Numbered from the stretch's first letter, positions 1 to 8,749 are shown. The stretch is 64,000 nt of DNA from an uncultured Cellulophaga sp. (GCA_947496695.1 CANMEI010000001.1:62001-126000); one strand, 5' to 3'. Notes: generated from the letters alone by a model not told the origin. Numbers and translations are program-made.

Positions 1-870
1 AAGTCTTGACCAAACTTCATCTCCATCAATTTTCAACAATTGACCACTAAACTGATTTTCTAAAATTTGTGCTTTGTAATCTGCATACGTTTTTAAAGCA
101 TAGGTTTTTTTTATTGCTTTCGTATTTTGCAACATTACAAGCCCGTTTTTATCGTCAATATTTGTCAATGCAAATGCCGATTTTGGCAATTGATCAAAAA
201 GTATTTTTTTAGTATCTCGGTACTCTGCAAACGTTTTATGATAATCTAAATGGTCATGTGATAAGTTTGTAAAAATTGCTCCTTCAAAAACCAATCCTTC
301 AGTTCTTTTTTGATGAATACCATGTGAACTAACTTCCATAAAACAATACTCAACACCTTCTACATTCATTAAACTTAAATGCTCGTTTATAGTTAATGCA
401 TCAGGAGTTGTATGACTTGTTTTACACTCCTTTTCATCGACCATAATTTTAATAGTAGAAATCAACCCTACTTTAAAACCCGCTTTCTTAAACAACTGAT
501 ATAATAAACTGGTAACTGTTGTTTTTCCATTTGTTCCAGTAACTCCAACCAATTTTAAATTAGCAGATGGCTTATCATAATAGTTTGATGCCATTATTGC
601 TAATGCCTTATTTCCATTATCAACCTGAACATAAGTGACATTTTCTAACAACTCACCTGGCATTACTTCACAAACAATAGCCTTTGCACCTAATAAAATA
701 GCTTTCTCTATATATTTATGACCATCGGTAATAGTGCCTTTAATTGCAATAAAAACATCATTTTGACTTACTTTTCTTGAATCAAAACAAATTGTATTTA
801 CTTCAACAGAAGTTGATCCGCTAACTGCAGATAAACTAACCCCAAACAATATGTCTTTTAATGGTTTCAT
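1..870 (-). CDS. murE: UDP-N-acetylmuramoyl-tripeptide synthetase MurE (partial, N-terminal part)
   Basis: Adds the third stem-peptide residue (normally meso-diaminopimelate) to UDP-MurNAc-L-Ala-D-Glu in the cytoplasm. The ATG lies at 870 and the frame is open to the left edge, so the first 290 residues are present and the C-terminus is missing. Visible features are the Mur ligase ATP loop TGTNGKTT (residues 111-118) and the downstream NLSHDHLDYH segment before the carbamylated-lysine region. The start overlaps the ftsI stop by 4 bp (ATGA), which implies translational coupling in the dcw cluster. The assignment follows from family motifs and from the position after ftsI; the DAP specificity motif lies outside the window. 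Confidence 0.95.
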   Translation of the reverse strand, partial: MKPLKDILFGVSLSAVSGSTSVEVNTICFDSRKVSQNDVFIAIKGTITDGHKYIEKAILLGAKAIVCEVMPGELLENVTYVQVDNGNKALAIMASNYYDKPSANLKLVGVTGTNGKTTVTSLLYQLFKKAGFKVGLISTIKIMVDEKECKTSHTTPDALTINEHLSLMNVEGVEYCFMEVSSHGIHQKRTEGLVFEGAIFTNLSHDHLDYHKTFAEYRDTKKILFDQLPKSAFALTNIDDKNGLVMLQNTKAIKKTYALKTYADYKAQILENQFSGQLLKIDGDEVWSRL

Positions 871-2870
871 GATAATTCTAAAACAATAGTTTTTACTTCA
901 CTAATATTTACTCCTTTTGCCGATTGTTTTTTAACTCTTCCATTACCCGTTACTTTCACCTGCAAACCAAGGTTTTCTAAAATTGAAATTGCATCCATAC
1001 CACTCATACCTTCAACATTAGGTACTTTGTTGTATTTTTTATTTGATACAGCATAATACTGTTTAAATTTTTTATCTAAATCAGCATCTTCTATATCCAA
1101 ATCATCTACCTCATCAACTAAAGGCGATGTTGCATAAATTTTTTGCGCTACAGATTTAAATACAGGACCAGAAACATCTGCACCATAATAACCAACGCTT
1201 TTATCTGGCTCATGAATTACTACAATACATGAATATTTAGGATTATCAGCCGGAAAATAACCCGCAAAAGTTGATATATACTTTAATTTATTTGGATCTT
1301 TTGAAACATAATCTTTCTGACATGTCCCCGTTTTTCCCGCCATTGAAAAATTAGGAGAGTACAAGCTATGACCTGTACCAAACTTTTTTTCAACCACACC
1401 TTTTAACAAAGCCTGAACTTTATCAATTGTTTCTTTAGAACATATAGATGGGTTAATTACCTCTTTATCAAACTTTTCAATTGTTTTATCCCACTCTTTA
1501 TATTCTTTCAATAATCTTGGCTTCACCATTTCCCCATCATTCGCAATAGCATTGTAAAATGTTAATGTTTGCAATGGTGTTAATGAAACTTCATAGCCGT
1601 GAGACATCCAGGCTAAAGAAATACCTGACCAACCCTTATCACCAGGGTATCTAATTACAGGTTCTCCTTCTCCTTTAATAGGTAAATCTAATTTCCTATT
1701 TAAACCCATATTCATTAATCGGTTTACATATTTCTCAGGATTATCTTTATAATTATTATAAATCAGTTTCGCGAAAGCAGTATTTGATGATATTTCAAAA
1801 GCTTTTGCTAAACTTACCTTACCATAACCACCCCATTTAGAATCTCTAACTGTTTTATTATATACTTTAAATCGTCCGTTTTCAGTATCAATCACAGTAC
1901 TTGTATCAACCACTTTATCTTCAAGAGCTACCACTAAAGACATTAACTTAAAAGTAGAACCAGGTTCATGCGACTCTCCTATTGCATAATTTAAGCGCTC
2001 ATAATATTTACCTGTTTCTGTTCTACCTAAATTAGAGATAGCTTTTATTTCTCCTGTTTTGGTCTCCATCACAATTACACACCCGTGATCTGCTTTATAT
2101 TTTTCTAATTGACCTAAAAGTGCATGGTGAGCAATATCTTGGATATTGACATCAATAGTAGAGTATACATCATAACCATCTATGGGCTCTACAATATTCT
2201 CCATGCCTATAGGTTTCCACTGTCCTTTAGCTATTTTTTGTTTTAACCGACTACCTTTTTTACCACTCAAATACTCTGTAAATGCACCTTCAAGACCTAC
2301 TCTTGTTGCATGACCCTCTGCATCAAAACGCTCATAACCCACACTACGTTCTGCTATTTTACCTAAAGGATGCTCACGTACCGTATTTTGCTCTACTACA
2401 ATACCACCTCTATTTGGTCCTTTTTCAAAAAGAGGCATTTTTTTAACTTGTATATAATCTGAATAATCTAAATTTCTTGCTACTAATGCATACCTATTTT
2501 TATTTGCTCTTGCCTTACGTAACAATTGCTCGTAATATGAAGCTGGTTTTTTTAATAATTTTGACAAAGCTTTTGATAACGGCTTTATATTCTCATTAAA
2601 ATCAGCACTTTTAACCGTAACTGCATCAAAACGAATATTATACCTAGAAACAGATGTCGCCAACAAACTACCATCAGCAGAATATAAATTACCACGATTA
2701 GGTGTGATTGTAAAAACTTTTTCTGTCCGATCTTCAGCCAATTGACGGTATTTATCACCATCAACTACTTGAATACTTACAAGTTTTACAGCCACAGCAA
2801 TAGCAAAGACTATCAAAAAGCCAGCTACCACGTATAACCTTGTTAATATTTTTTTTTCTGTTACTGCCAC
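867..2870 (-). CDS. ftsI: Penicillin-binding protein FtsI (PBP3-type transpeptidase with PASTA domain)
   Basis: Septal peptidoglycan transpeptidase of the divisome, 667 aa. One N-terminal membrane segment (about residues 11-33) is followed by the dimerisation domain and a transpeptidase domain with all three active-site motifs: STFK at 305-308 (Ser305 nucleophile), SSN at 361-363 and KTGT at 513-516. A single C-terminal PASTA repeat (about 610-667, beginning near VPNVEGM) is typical of the Bacteroidota form and is absent from E. coli FtsI. It overlaps ftsL by 1 nt upstream and murE by 4 nt downstream. No unusual substitutions were seen. Confidence 0.96.
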   Translation of the reverse strand: MAVTEKKILTRLYVVAGFLIVFAIAVAVKLVSIQVVDGDKYRQLAEDRTEKVFTITPNRGNLYSADGSLLATSVSRYNIRFDAVTVKSADFNENIKPLSKALSKLLKKPASYYEQLLRKARANKNRYALVARNLDYSDYIQVKKMPLFEKGPNRGGIVVEQNTVREHPLGKIAERSVGYERFDAEGHATRVGLEGAFTEYLSGKKGSRLKQKIAKGQWKPIGMENIVEPIDGYDVYSTIDVNIQDIAHHALLGQLEKYKADHGCVIVMETKTGEIKAISNLGRTETGKYYERLNYAIGESHEPGSTFKLMSLVVALEDKVVDTSTVIDTENGRFKVYNKTVRDSKWGGYGKVSLAKAFEISSNTAFAKLIYNNYKDNPEKYVNRLMNMGLNRKLDLPIKGEGEPVIRYPGDKGWSGISLAWMSHGYEVSLTPLQTLTFYNAIANDGEMVKPRLLKEYKEWDKTIEKFDKEVINPSICSKETIDKVQALLKGVVEKKFGTGHSLYSPNFSMAGKTGTCQKDYVSKDPNKLKYISTFAGYFPADNPKYSCIVVIHEPDKSVGYYGADVSGPVFKSVAQKIYATSPLVDEVDDLDIEDADLDKKFKQYYAVSNKKYNKVPNVEGMSGMDAISILENLGLQVKVTGNGRVKKQSAKGVNISEVKTIVLELS

Positions 2871-3187
2871 TATTCAGCCGATTTAACTCTTATTTTATGT
2901 GGTGGTGTTTCTGAAGGAAACAAACCATCTTCACCTACTGTTTTTAATATTTCAGATTCTAATTTTAATTTCTGAACATCTGTTTGCCCATCAATAAATT
3001 GACTCCGAAGCTCCTTAACCTCTTCATTCAAGGCCGCAATTCTATGCACCTTACTATCTGCACCATGAGAACTTGCAATCATTACTGCTGCTAAAAAAGA
3101 AGTGAAGATTATAAAAATCCAATTTTTAGGTGCATCACCGCTTACCAAAAATTTTCCTTTTAATATATCTAACAACCCTTTTCTCAT
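2870..3187 (-). CDS. ftsL: FtsL-like cell division protein
   Basis: Small bitopic divisome protein that would scaffold FtsB/FtsQ and activate septal synthesis. It has 105 aa with one hydrophobic segment (about residues 24-42, IFIIFTSFLAAVMIA) followed by a heptad-rich stretch starting LNEEVKELRSQF. The family has little sequence conservation, so the call rests on size, topology and position between rsmH and ftsI. I chose ATG at 3187; an in-frame GTG lies directly before it (3190). The spacing to rsmH is 8 bp. Confidence 0.85.
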   Translation of the reverse strand: MRKGLLDILKGKFLVSGDAPKNWIFIIFTSFLAAVMIASSHGADSKVHRIAALNEEVKELRSQFIDGQTDVQKLKLESEILKTVGEDGLFPSETPPHKIRVKSAE

Positions 3188-3195
3188 CACAACAA

Positions 3196-4101
3196 TTATT
3201 TTATTTCAACTTTTGTCGCTATTCTTAATTTTGCACTACGCGCTCTGTTATTCTGAGCAATTTCTTGTTTTGAAGGAATTACTAAACCACCTACTTTTTT
3301 TAAAGGAACTGTTATATTCCCATAAAAATCTTTTTCTGGCTCACCTTCAAACTGCCCTGCCCTTATATACCTTTTAACCAATCTATCTTCTAAAGAATGA
3401 TAACTTATAACACTAAGCCTTCCTTCTTTACTCAACAAATCTGGCACTTGCAACAAAAACTCTTTTATTACTTCTATTTCTTGATTTACCTCTATACGAA
3501 TAGCTTGATAAATTTGTGCTAATATTTTATGCTCTACACGTGCAGGCAAAAATTGCTTTAACACTTTTTTTAATTGCTCTGTAGTTTTTATGGGAGCTTC
3601 TTCTCTACTGGCAATAATTGCCGTTGCAATTCCATTTGCATTACGCAATTCTCCATACTGAAACAAAACGTTACGTAAATTATCGTACTCATATTTATTT
3701 ACAACATCATAAGCTGAAACTGTATTTCGCTTACTCATTCGCATATCTAAATCTGCATCAAAACGAGTAGAAAAGCCACGTTCAGCAACATCAAATTGAT
3801 GAGATGAAACCCCAAAATCTCCTAAAATCCCATCAACTTCACGAACACCATAAAATTTTAAGAACTGAGTAATAAACCTGAAGTTTTCATGAATAAGGAT
3901 AAATCTCGGATCATCAATTGTGTTTTTCAAGGCATCTTCATCTTGGTCAAATGCAAATAATTTCCCATTTTCACCTAAGCGACTTAATATCTCTTTTGAA
4001 TGCCCACCACCACCAAACGTAACATCAACATAAACGCCATCGCTCTTTATGTTTAGCCCTTCAACAGACTCTTTCAATAAAACTGGATTATGATAATTCA
4101 T
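3196..4101 (-). CDS. rsmH: 16S rRNA (cytosine1402-N4)-methyltransferase RsmH (MraW)
   Basis: SAM-dependent methyltransferase modifying C1402 in the decoding centre of 16S rRNA. The protein has 301 aa, normal for the family. The N-terminus carries the MraW signature HNPVLLKESVEGL, the SAM loop VDVTFGGGGHS (about residues 24-34) and the segment GDFGVSSHQ. The C-terminus has SYHSLEDRLVK. It overlaps the end of mraZ by 14 bp, the usual mraZ-rsmH coupling at the head of dcw clusters. Confidence 0.97.
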   Translation of the reverse strand: MNYHNPVLLKESVEGLNIKSDGVYVDVTFGGGGHSKEILSRLGENGKLFAFDQDEDALKNTIDDPRFILIHENFRFITQFLKFYGVREVDGILGDFGVSSHQFDVAERGFSTRFDADLDMRMSKRNTVSAYDVVNKYEYDNLRNVLFQYGELRNANGIATAIIASREEAPIKTTEQLKKVLKQFLPARVEHKILAQIYQAIRIEVNQEIEVIKEFLLQVPDLLSKEGRLSVISYHSLEDRLVKRYIRAGQFEGEPEKDFYGNITVPLKKVGGLVIPSKQEIAQNNRARSAKLRIATKVEIK

Positions 4102-4549
4102 CTTCTCCTCCCATTACTTCTTCAGCTAATGCCGCAAAATCTTCTGCAGTATCTTCTAAAACTTTTTCATAACTCTCTTTATCCCAAACCTCTATAATAT
4201 TGATAGCAGAACTAAGCACCACTTCTTTAGAGATTTTCGCAATGTCAATCAAATTTTTCGGTATTAACAAGCGACCAGTAGCATCAATTTCAACTACCTT
4301 TACCCCTGCCGAAAAACGACGTATAAAATCATTGTTCTTCTTAACAAACCTATTTTTCTTATTTAATTTCTCCATTAAAAGATTCCACTCTTTCATCGGA
4401 TAAATTTCTAAACAAGGCTGAAAAACCGAACGTTTTAGAACAAAACCATCAGAAAGCACTGGGGCTAACTGAGTTTTAAGCGCAACAGGAAGCATTACAC
4501 GCCCTTTGGCATCTGCTTTACAGTCGTATGTTCCTATGAAATTGATCAC
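4088..4549 (-). CDS. mraZ: Transcriptional regulator MraZ
   Basis: DNA-binding regulator of the dcw cluster, 153 aa with two tandem SpoVT-AbrB folds; the first begins MINFIGTYDCKADAKGRVMLP and the second contains IDATGRLLIPKNL. The start is GTG at 4549: the protein aligns with the MraZ N-terminus only from this codon and no upstream in-frame ATG fits. MraZ of E. coli and of mollicutes binds short G-rich direct repeats in front of its own gene. Three such repeats are visible at 4595-4622, so autoregulation is likely (inference). Confidence 0.95.
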   Translation of the reverse strand: MINFIGTYDCKADAKGRVMLPVALKTQLAPVLSDGFVLKRSVFQPCLEIYPMKEWNLLMEKLNKKNRFVKKNNDFIRRFSAGVKVVEIDATGRLLIPKNLIDIAKISKEVVLSSAINIIEVWDKESYEKVLEDTAEDFAALAEEVMGGEDELS

Positions 4550-4578
4550 TAATTAATGGTTTTCTTCTAATATAAACT

Positions 4579-4586
4579 CAAAGATA
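4579..4586 (-). promoter_or_regulatory. Predicted -7 element of the mraZ/dcw promoter
   Basis: On the minus strand the sequence reads TATCTTTG, an exact match to the Bacteroidota -7 consensus TAnnTTTG, about 30 nt before the mraZ GTG. The expected -33 region coincides with the MraZ-type boxes; the nearest TTG (4602-4604) has a rather short 15-bp spacer. No other good candidate lies in front of mraZ. Confidence 0.6.
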
Positions 4587-4594
4587 TAGAATTT

Positions 4595-4622
4595 ATTACC
4601 ACAATTTACCACTATTTACCAC
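4595..4622 (-). promoter_or_regulatory. Three phased MraZ-type operator boxes upstream of mraZ
   Basis: On the minus strand three direct copies of GTGGTAA(A/T) occur with exactly 10-bp spacing (plus-strand TTACCAC cores ending at 4602, 4612 and 4622), just upstream of the TATCTTTG element. Established knowledge: MraZ recognises tandem TGGG- or GTGG-type repeats at about one helical turn. Position, spacing and motif all fit, so these are very probably the autoregulatory sites of MraZ, overlapping the -33 region and therefore probably repressive. Confidence 0.75.
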
Positions 4623-4768
4623 ATTGTTGATAAGTTCCCTGTTTTTGAATACAAAAACGAACCTAATTAGCTGAATAAAAAACACATATACCAAATTTCG
4701 AGTAGAGCATCAACTACAACAAAAACAAACTAGAAAATTTAGATTAATGGAGTTTAAAACAAGTATGC

Positions 4769-4796
4769 TTTGATTCTTAGGAATTGCCTATATTTG
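4769..4796 (+). promoter_or_regulatory. Predicted promoter of the hydrolase-ysxC operon
   Basis: TTTG at 4769-4772 and TATATTTG at 4789-4796, separated by 16 bp, match the Bacteroidota -33/-7 pattern. The expected transcription start is about 20 nt before the ATG at 4822. Confidence 0.6.
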
Positions 4797-4821
4797 TCGA
4801 CATAGATATCAACCTAGATTA

Positions 4822-5586
4822 ATGGAAGAAGAGTTAATTACTGATGGCAAATACAAATATATTGAAGCGGGAGAAGGCACTCCAATCATTATATTGCACG
4901 GCCTAATGGGAGGACTTAGTAATTTTACTGGCGTGGTAGATCATTTTCCTAAATTAGGTTATAAGATTTTAATGCCCGAACTCCCTATTTACACAATGCC
5001 TTTAGTTAAAACTAATGTAAAAAGTTTTGCTAAATTTTTAGAAGGTTTCATCAAATACAAAGGTCTTGACAATGTTATTTTACTTGGAAATTCTTTAGGT
5101 GGACACATTGGCCTTTTACATACAAAGCTATACCCTGATTTAGTAAAAGCATTAATTATCACAGGTAGCTCTGGACTATACGAAAGCGCTATGGGTGACG
5201 GCTACCCTAGAAGGGGTGATTATGAGTTTATTAAAAAGAAAGCACAAGATGTTTTTTACGATCCAGAAGTAGCAACTCCTGAAGTTATTGATGAAGTTTA
5301 CGCTACTCTTAACGATAGAATGAAACTTGTAAAAACTCTTGCTATTGCAAAAAGTGCTATTCGACACAATATGGCAAAAGATTTGCCAAAAATGAATACA
5401 CCTACGTGTATTATTTGGGGTAAAGAAGACACTGTTACACCACCAAATGTGGCGAATGAATTTCATGAGCTATTACCTGATTCTGATTTATTCTGGATCG
5501 AAAAATGTGGTCACGCAGCTATGATGGAACAACCTGATAAATTTAACATTGTTCTTGAAGATTGGCTAAAAGCTAGAAAATTTTAG
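4822..5586 (+). CDS. Alpha/beta fold hydrolase
   Basis: Cytoplasmic serine hydrolase of the alpha/beta superfamily, 254 aa with no signal peptide. The oxyanion-hole motif LHGLMGG lies at about residues 25-31, the nucleophile elbow GNSLGG has Ser91, the acidic residue is in WGKEDTVTPP and the catalytic His is in KCGHAAMMEQP. The substrate cannot be deduced. It lies 14 bp upstream of ysxC and shares its promoter; a hydrolase beside ysxC is common in flavobacteria, but no functional link is known to me. Confidence 0.85.
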   Translation: MEEELITDGKYKYIEAGEGTPIIILHGLMGGLSNFTGVVDHFPKLGYKILMPELPIYTMPLVKTNVKSFAKFLEGFIKYKGLDNVILLGNSLGGHIGLLHTKLYPDLVKALIITGSSGLYESAMGDGYPRRGDYEFIKKKAQDVFYDPEVATPEVIDEVYATLNDRMKLVKTLAIAKSAIRHNMAKDLPKMNTPTCIIWGKEDTVTPPNVANEFHELLPDSDLFWIEKCGHAAMMEQPDKFNIVLEDWLKARKF

Positions 5587-5600
5587 AAAAAATATTTACT

Positions 5601-6227
5601 ATGAAGATTAAGTCTGCAGACTTTGTAATGAGCAACTCTAAAGTTGATCACTGCCCTAAAGACCCAATAGCTGAATATGCTTTTATTGGCCGTTCAAATG
5701 TTGGGAAATCATCATTAATAAATATGCTTACACAACGTAAGAGTTTAGCTAAAACATCTGGAAGACCAGGAAAAACACAACTTATTAATCATTTTAAAAT
5801 AAATGATAATTGGTTTCTGGTTGATTTACCTGGCTATGGCTATGCAAGAGTATCTAAAAGAGATAAAAAAACTTTTCAGAAATATATAACTGATTATTTT
5901 CTAGAACGTAAACAACTTGTTTGTGCTTTTGTATTAGTAGATATAAGGCATGAACCACAAAAAGTAGATTTAGAGTTTATGGAATGGATGGGCGAAAACC
6001 AGATTCCGTTTTCTATAATTTTCACAAAATCTGATAAGCTTAAACCAAACGTTATTCAAAAGAATGTTGAAGAATATATTCAACAATTACTCTCTAGCAT
6101 TTGGGAAGAAGCCCCAAACTACTTTATAACATCATCATCTAACGGAACAGGACAAGAAGACGTTCTAAGTTATATTGACGAAATGAATGAAAATTTTAAA
6201 AAAAATAATTGGGCTGATTTAATTTAA
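5601..6227 (+). CDS. ysxC: Ribosome biogenesis GTP-binding protein YsxC/EngB
   Basis: Small TRAFAC GTPase needed for late 50S subunit assembly, 208 aa. Motifs: G1 GRSNVGKSS (about residues 30-38), G2 region with the conserved TSGRPGKTQ, G3 DLPGYG and G4 TKSD, followed by the SS(S/N)GTG G5-like segment. It is the second gene of a two-gene operon with the hydrolase. Its last 9 bp overlap the convergent gene at 6219-6587. Confidence 0.96.
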   Translation: MKIKSADFVMSNSKVDHCPKDPIAEYAFIGRSNVGKSSLINMLTQRKSLAKTSGRPGKTQLINHFKINDNWFLVDLPGYGYARVSKRDKKTFQKYITDYFLERKQLVCAFVLVDIRHEPQKVDLEFMEWMGENQIPFSIIFTKSDKLKPNVIQKNVEEYIQQLLSSIWEEAPNYFITSSSNGTGQEDVLSYIDEMNENFKKNNWADLI

Positions 6228-6587
6228 ATTAGCCTTTCTTTTTTCAATCATCTCAATTAAATCTTCGGCTTTAGTTAAAGTATTTAACTCTTCTGTTTTT
6301 ATAAAAACATCTAAGCTCTCAGTAAGCACGATTGGAAATGTAAACTTGTAGCTGAATTTAGATTTGTAGTTCTTCAAAAACTCATCTTTATGTAAAAAAT
6401 CTAGCTTTAGTTCCGATGTGTCTCTAAATGCTTTCCATAATTTATTTTCTGAAAGCACCCCAAATGTTATGTCACACAAACTACAGTTATATGTTTTTGG
6501 ACTGAACACTTTATGAGCGCTATCTAAAATAGCATTCATTTTCCCTGAATTAGCATTGTAAATAAAAATTAGTTTTTGGTGTTGCAT
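6219..6587 (-). CDS. Conserved protein of unknown function (CxxC-containing, 122 aa)
   Basis: I cannot assign a function. The 122-aa soluble protein begins MQHQKLIFIYNANSGKMNA and has a CSLC pair at about residues 35-38, a Trp-rich helix (ENKLWKAF) and a Lys/Glu-rich C-terminus. The order NANSGK, then the CxxC, then SENKLWK gives it the look of a family rather than a random frame. It has its own start codon with A-rich upstream sequence and converges on ysxC with a 9-bp overlap. The CxxC could bind metal or be redox active, but nothing more in the sequence supports either. Confidence 0.7.
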   Translation of the reverse strand: MQHQKLIFIYNANSGKMNAILDSAHKVFSPKTYNCSLCDITFGVLSENKLWKAFRDTSELKLDFLHKDEFLKNYKSKFSYKFTFPIVLTESLDVFIKTEELNTLTKAEDLIEMIEKRKANLN

Positions 6588-6632
6588 AGCACAATTAATT
6601 CTATTTTTATAAAATAAGATGAACGTAAACTT

Positions 6633-7361
6633 ATGAAACAGCTATTAACCATTATTTTTATTAGCCTCTTATTTATAAATTGTAAGTCAAAAAAACAGAC
6701 TATTACTTACAGTACCGATAGCTTAAAAATTATTCCTGTTACAAAAAATGTATTTATCCATATTACATATTTAAACACAGATGATTTTAGCAAAGTAGAA
6801 TGTAATGGCATGGTTTATATAAATAATAATGAAGCTATTGTATTTGACACTCCAACTAACAATATTGTAAGTGAAGAATTAATTAAGTGGATTACCGAAA
6901 TAAAAAAATGCTCTATTAAAGCCGTAGTTGTCAATCATTTTCACGATGACTGCCTAGGAGGCTTAAATACTTTTCACAGCTTAAATATTCCTTCATATTC
7001 AAGTGAAAAAACTATAGCTTTAGCTAAAGCTAATAAATTTAATATTCCAAAAATTGGTTTCAATAAAAAACTTGAACTCAAACTTGGTAACAAAAAAGTA
7101 ATTAACACCTACTTTGGCGAAGCACACACCATAGACAATATTGTAAGCTATATACCAAGCGAATTTGTTTTGTTTGGCGGTTGCCCCGTAAAATCTTTAA
7201 ATGCATCAAAAGGTTATATTGGTGATGCGAATACTAAAGAATGGAGTTCAACTATCCGTAAAGTTAAAAGCACTTATCCGAATACAAAAATTGTAATTCC
7301 AGGTCACGGGAAGTCTGGAGATATTACATTATTAGATTACACAATTAATCTTTTTAAATAA
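6633..7361 (+). CDS. Subclass B1 metallo-beta-lactamase, predicted lipoprotein
   Basis: Zinc hydrolase expected to open the beta-lactam ring. The 242-aa protein has the complete B1 ligand set: His102-x-His104-x-Asp106 in NHFHDDCLGG, His165 in GEAHTIDN, Cys184 in FGGCPVKS and His225 in IPGHG. The NGMVYINNNEAIVFDTP stretch is the usual B1 beta-hairpin. The N-terminus is a short hydrophobic segment ending LLFINC, a lipobox with Cys17, so the enzyme is probably anchored to a membrane as NDM-type enzymes are. No mobile element or regulator adjoins it, so it looks like a resident chromosomal gene. Activity and spectrum cannot be judged from sequence; some B1-fold proteins have other substrates. Confidence 0.88.
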   Translation: MKQLLTIIFISLLFINCKSKKQTITYSTDSLKIIPVTKNVFIHITYLNTDDFSKVECNGMVYINNNEAIVFDTPTNNIVSEELIKWITEIKKCSIKAVVVNHFHDDCLGGLNTFHSLNIPSYSSEKTIALAKANKFNIPKIGFNKKLELKLGNKKVINTYFGEAHTIDNIVSYIPSEFVLFGGCPVKSLNASKGYIGDANTKEWSSTIRKVKSTYPNTKIVIPGHGKSGDITLLDYTINLFK

Positions 7362-7383
7362 ACAAATAGTACGAATACACCGT

Positions 7384-7719
7384 TTATTTTTTCAACTCTA
7401 GTTTTTCTGCAAAATAATCACAAAAATCTTTCATGGTAGCTGTCATCTTTTCATCTTGAGTAGCTTTCATAAAAGTATCTGACAATGAAACCAAAGTTTG
7501 ATGAAAAAATATTTTCATTTCATCAACAGGCATATCTTTAGTCCATAAATCAATTTTTAAAGACTCTTTATTTTTACTATCCCAAACTGATAACAACATT
7601 GCTTTTGCATCTTCATTATCAATTCCTCCATCTTGAGCAGACCAAGTAAGCTCTTCTGGAACTCTATTTTCGTCTAATCCTACTTTTAATCTTATTTCTG
7701 ATGTATGTAATTCTGCCAT
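7384..7719 (-). CDS. gldC: Gliding motility protein GldC
   Basis: Small cytoplasmic protein (111 aa) that supports gliding in Flavobacterium; its biochemical role is unknown. The sequence matches the family throughout (SEIRLKVGLDENRVPEELTWSAQDGG, then WDSKNKESLKIDLWTKDMPVDEM). Its ATG overlaps the gldB stop by one base (TAATG), so the two are co-translated. It converges on the metallo-beta-lactamase gene with a 22-bp gap. Confidence 0.95.
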   Translation of the reverse strand: MAELHTSEIRLKVGLDENRVPEELTWSAQDGGIDNEDAKAMLLSVWDSKNKESLKIDLWTKDMPVDEMKIFFHQTLVSLSDTFMKATQDEKMTATMKDFCDYFAEKLELKK

Positions 7720-8684
7720 TACCTAAGTGGTTTGTAATTTGATTTCTTAAAAATTTCTTCTGCTGGAATATTCATTAATTGTTGCAACGTGACTTCATTA
7801 TTACTCATAAAGGCACGTACTATTTGCCAACCAATATACCTTCCTGTTCCTCCTGGAGATTCACTATCTAACTCTAGCTGAAATTTAGAGAACGGTGCTG
7901 GATCTAAAAATCTTGGTTGTAATTGTTTATCCGTACTATATAAAAGTTCTCTTTCAACAAAATACCTCCATATTTGCTCTTCATTTACTTGTGCCCATTC
8001 CAATTCTTCAAGTGTATACCCTATACGCTGCGCTTCAGTTTCAAAAGGCAATAACTTATCTTTTAAATACAACTCTTTACCGTAGTATATTATTTGCTCA
8101 ATAAATGTACGACCAGTTTGTTTTGGCATTACCGTTGCAGCAAATTCAGTTGCCACATCACTTGCTAAAAATTGTTTATCCAAACCTTTAGCTACATAAT
8201 TTTGAAAACCTACATAAAACCTATGCTCTTTACCTAAATAATTATCTAGACCAATTAACAAAAGTGAATCGGCTAATATCACTCTACTTGAGTACCTAAC
8301 ATCAGAAGTAAGTGTTACTATTTTAGGAATAGTAAATTGAGGATAATAATACTTTATATGCTTAAATAATAGTGTCAACTCTTCTTTTTCCTTATCGAAA
8401 GTTGGAAAAACTTTTTGAACCTCAGTGTTTAATTCTATCTGAATTGTATCATTTAACTTTGCTTCCCAAATACTATCAGGATATTGCTTTGGAAATAGAT
8501 ATGGGTATTTATTTTTAATCACATTTAGGTTTTCAACCTTAGTTTCTGCAAACTCTTGATCAAATCTTGATACTTCAACATTTACCTCAATCTTAGCAAT
8601 TTCTTCAGCAACCTTATCTTCTTCAGCACAACTGTAAAAAAACACTTGAGCAATTATCAAAAGAACAAAAATTAACTTTTTCAT
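7719..8684 (-). CDS. gldB: Gliding motility lipoprotein GldB
   Basis: Envelope lipoprotein required for gliding in F. johnsoniae, 321 aa. The signal peptide ends in FFYSCAEED (lipobox Cys19). The mature part has the conserved ExxxFxxxxY-type helices and the near-C-terminal PGGTGRYIGWQIVRAFM motif of the Zn-protease-like GldB fold. It is the first gene of gldBC and is divergent from nadE, a gene order well known in flavobacteria. Confidence 0.95.
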   Translation of the reverse strand: MKKLIFVLLIIAQVFFYSCAEEDKVAEEIAKIEVNVEVSRFDQEFAETKVENLNVIKNKYPYLFPKQYPDSIWEAKLNDTIQIELNTEVQKVFPTFDKEKEELTLLFKHIKYYYPQFTIPKIVTLTSDVRYSSRVILADSLLLIGLDNYLGKEHRFYVGFQNYVAKGLDKQFLASDVATEFAATVMPKQTGRTFIEQIIYYGKELYLKDKLLPFETEAQRIGYTLEELEWAQVNEEQIWRYFVERELLYSTDKQLQPRFLDPAPFSKFQLELDSESPGGTGRYIGWQIVRAFMSNNEVTLQQLMNIPAEEIFKKSNYKPLR

Positions 8685-8741
8685 ATAAAGTATTCTCTTT
8701 TTAGTTTTATTTATTAGTTCTTAGGCTTTATTTTTACGATG

Positions 8742-8749
8742 CAAAGTTA
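8742..8749 (-). promoter_or_regulatory. Predicted -7 element for gldBC
   Basis: The minus strand reads TAACTTTG, matching TAnnTTTG, 58 nt upstream of the gldB ATG in the 92-bp gldB-nadE divergent gap. I found no convincing -33 partner at normal spacing, so this is tentative. Confidence 0.4.
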
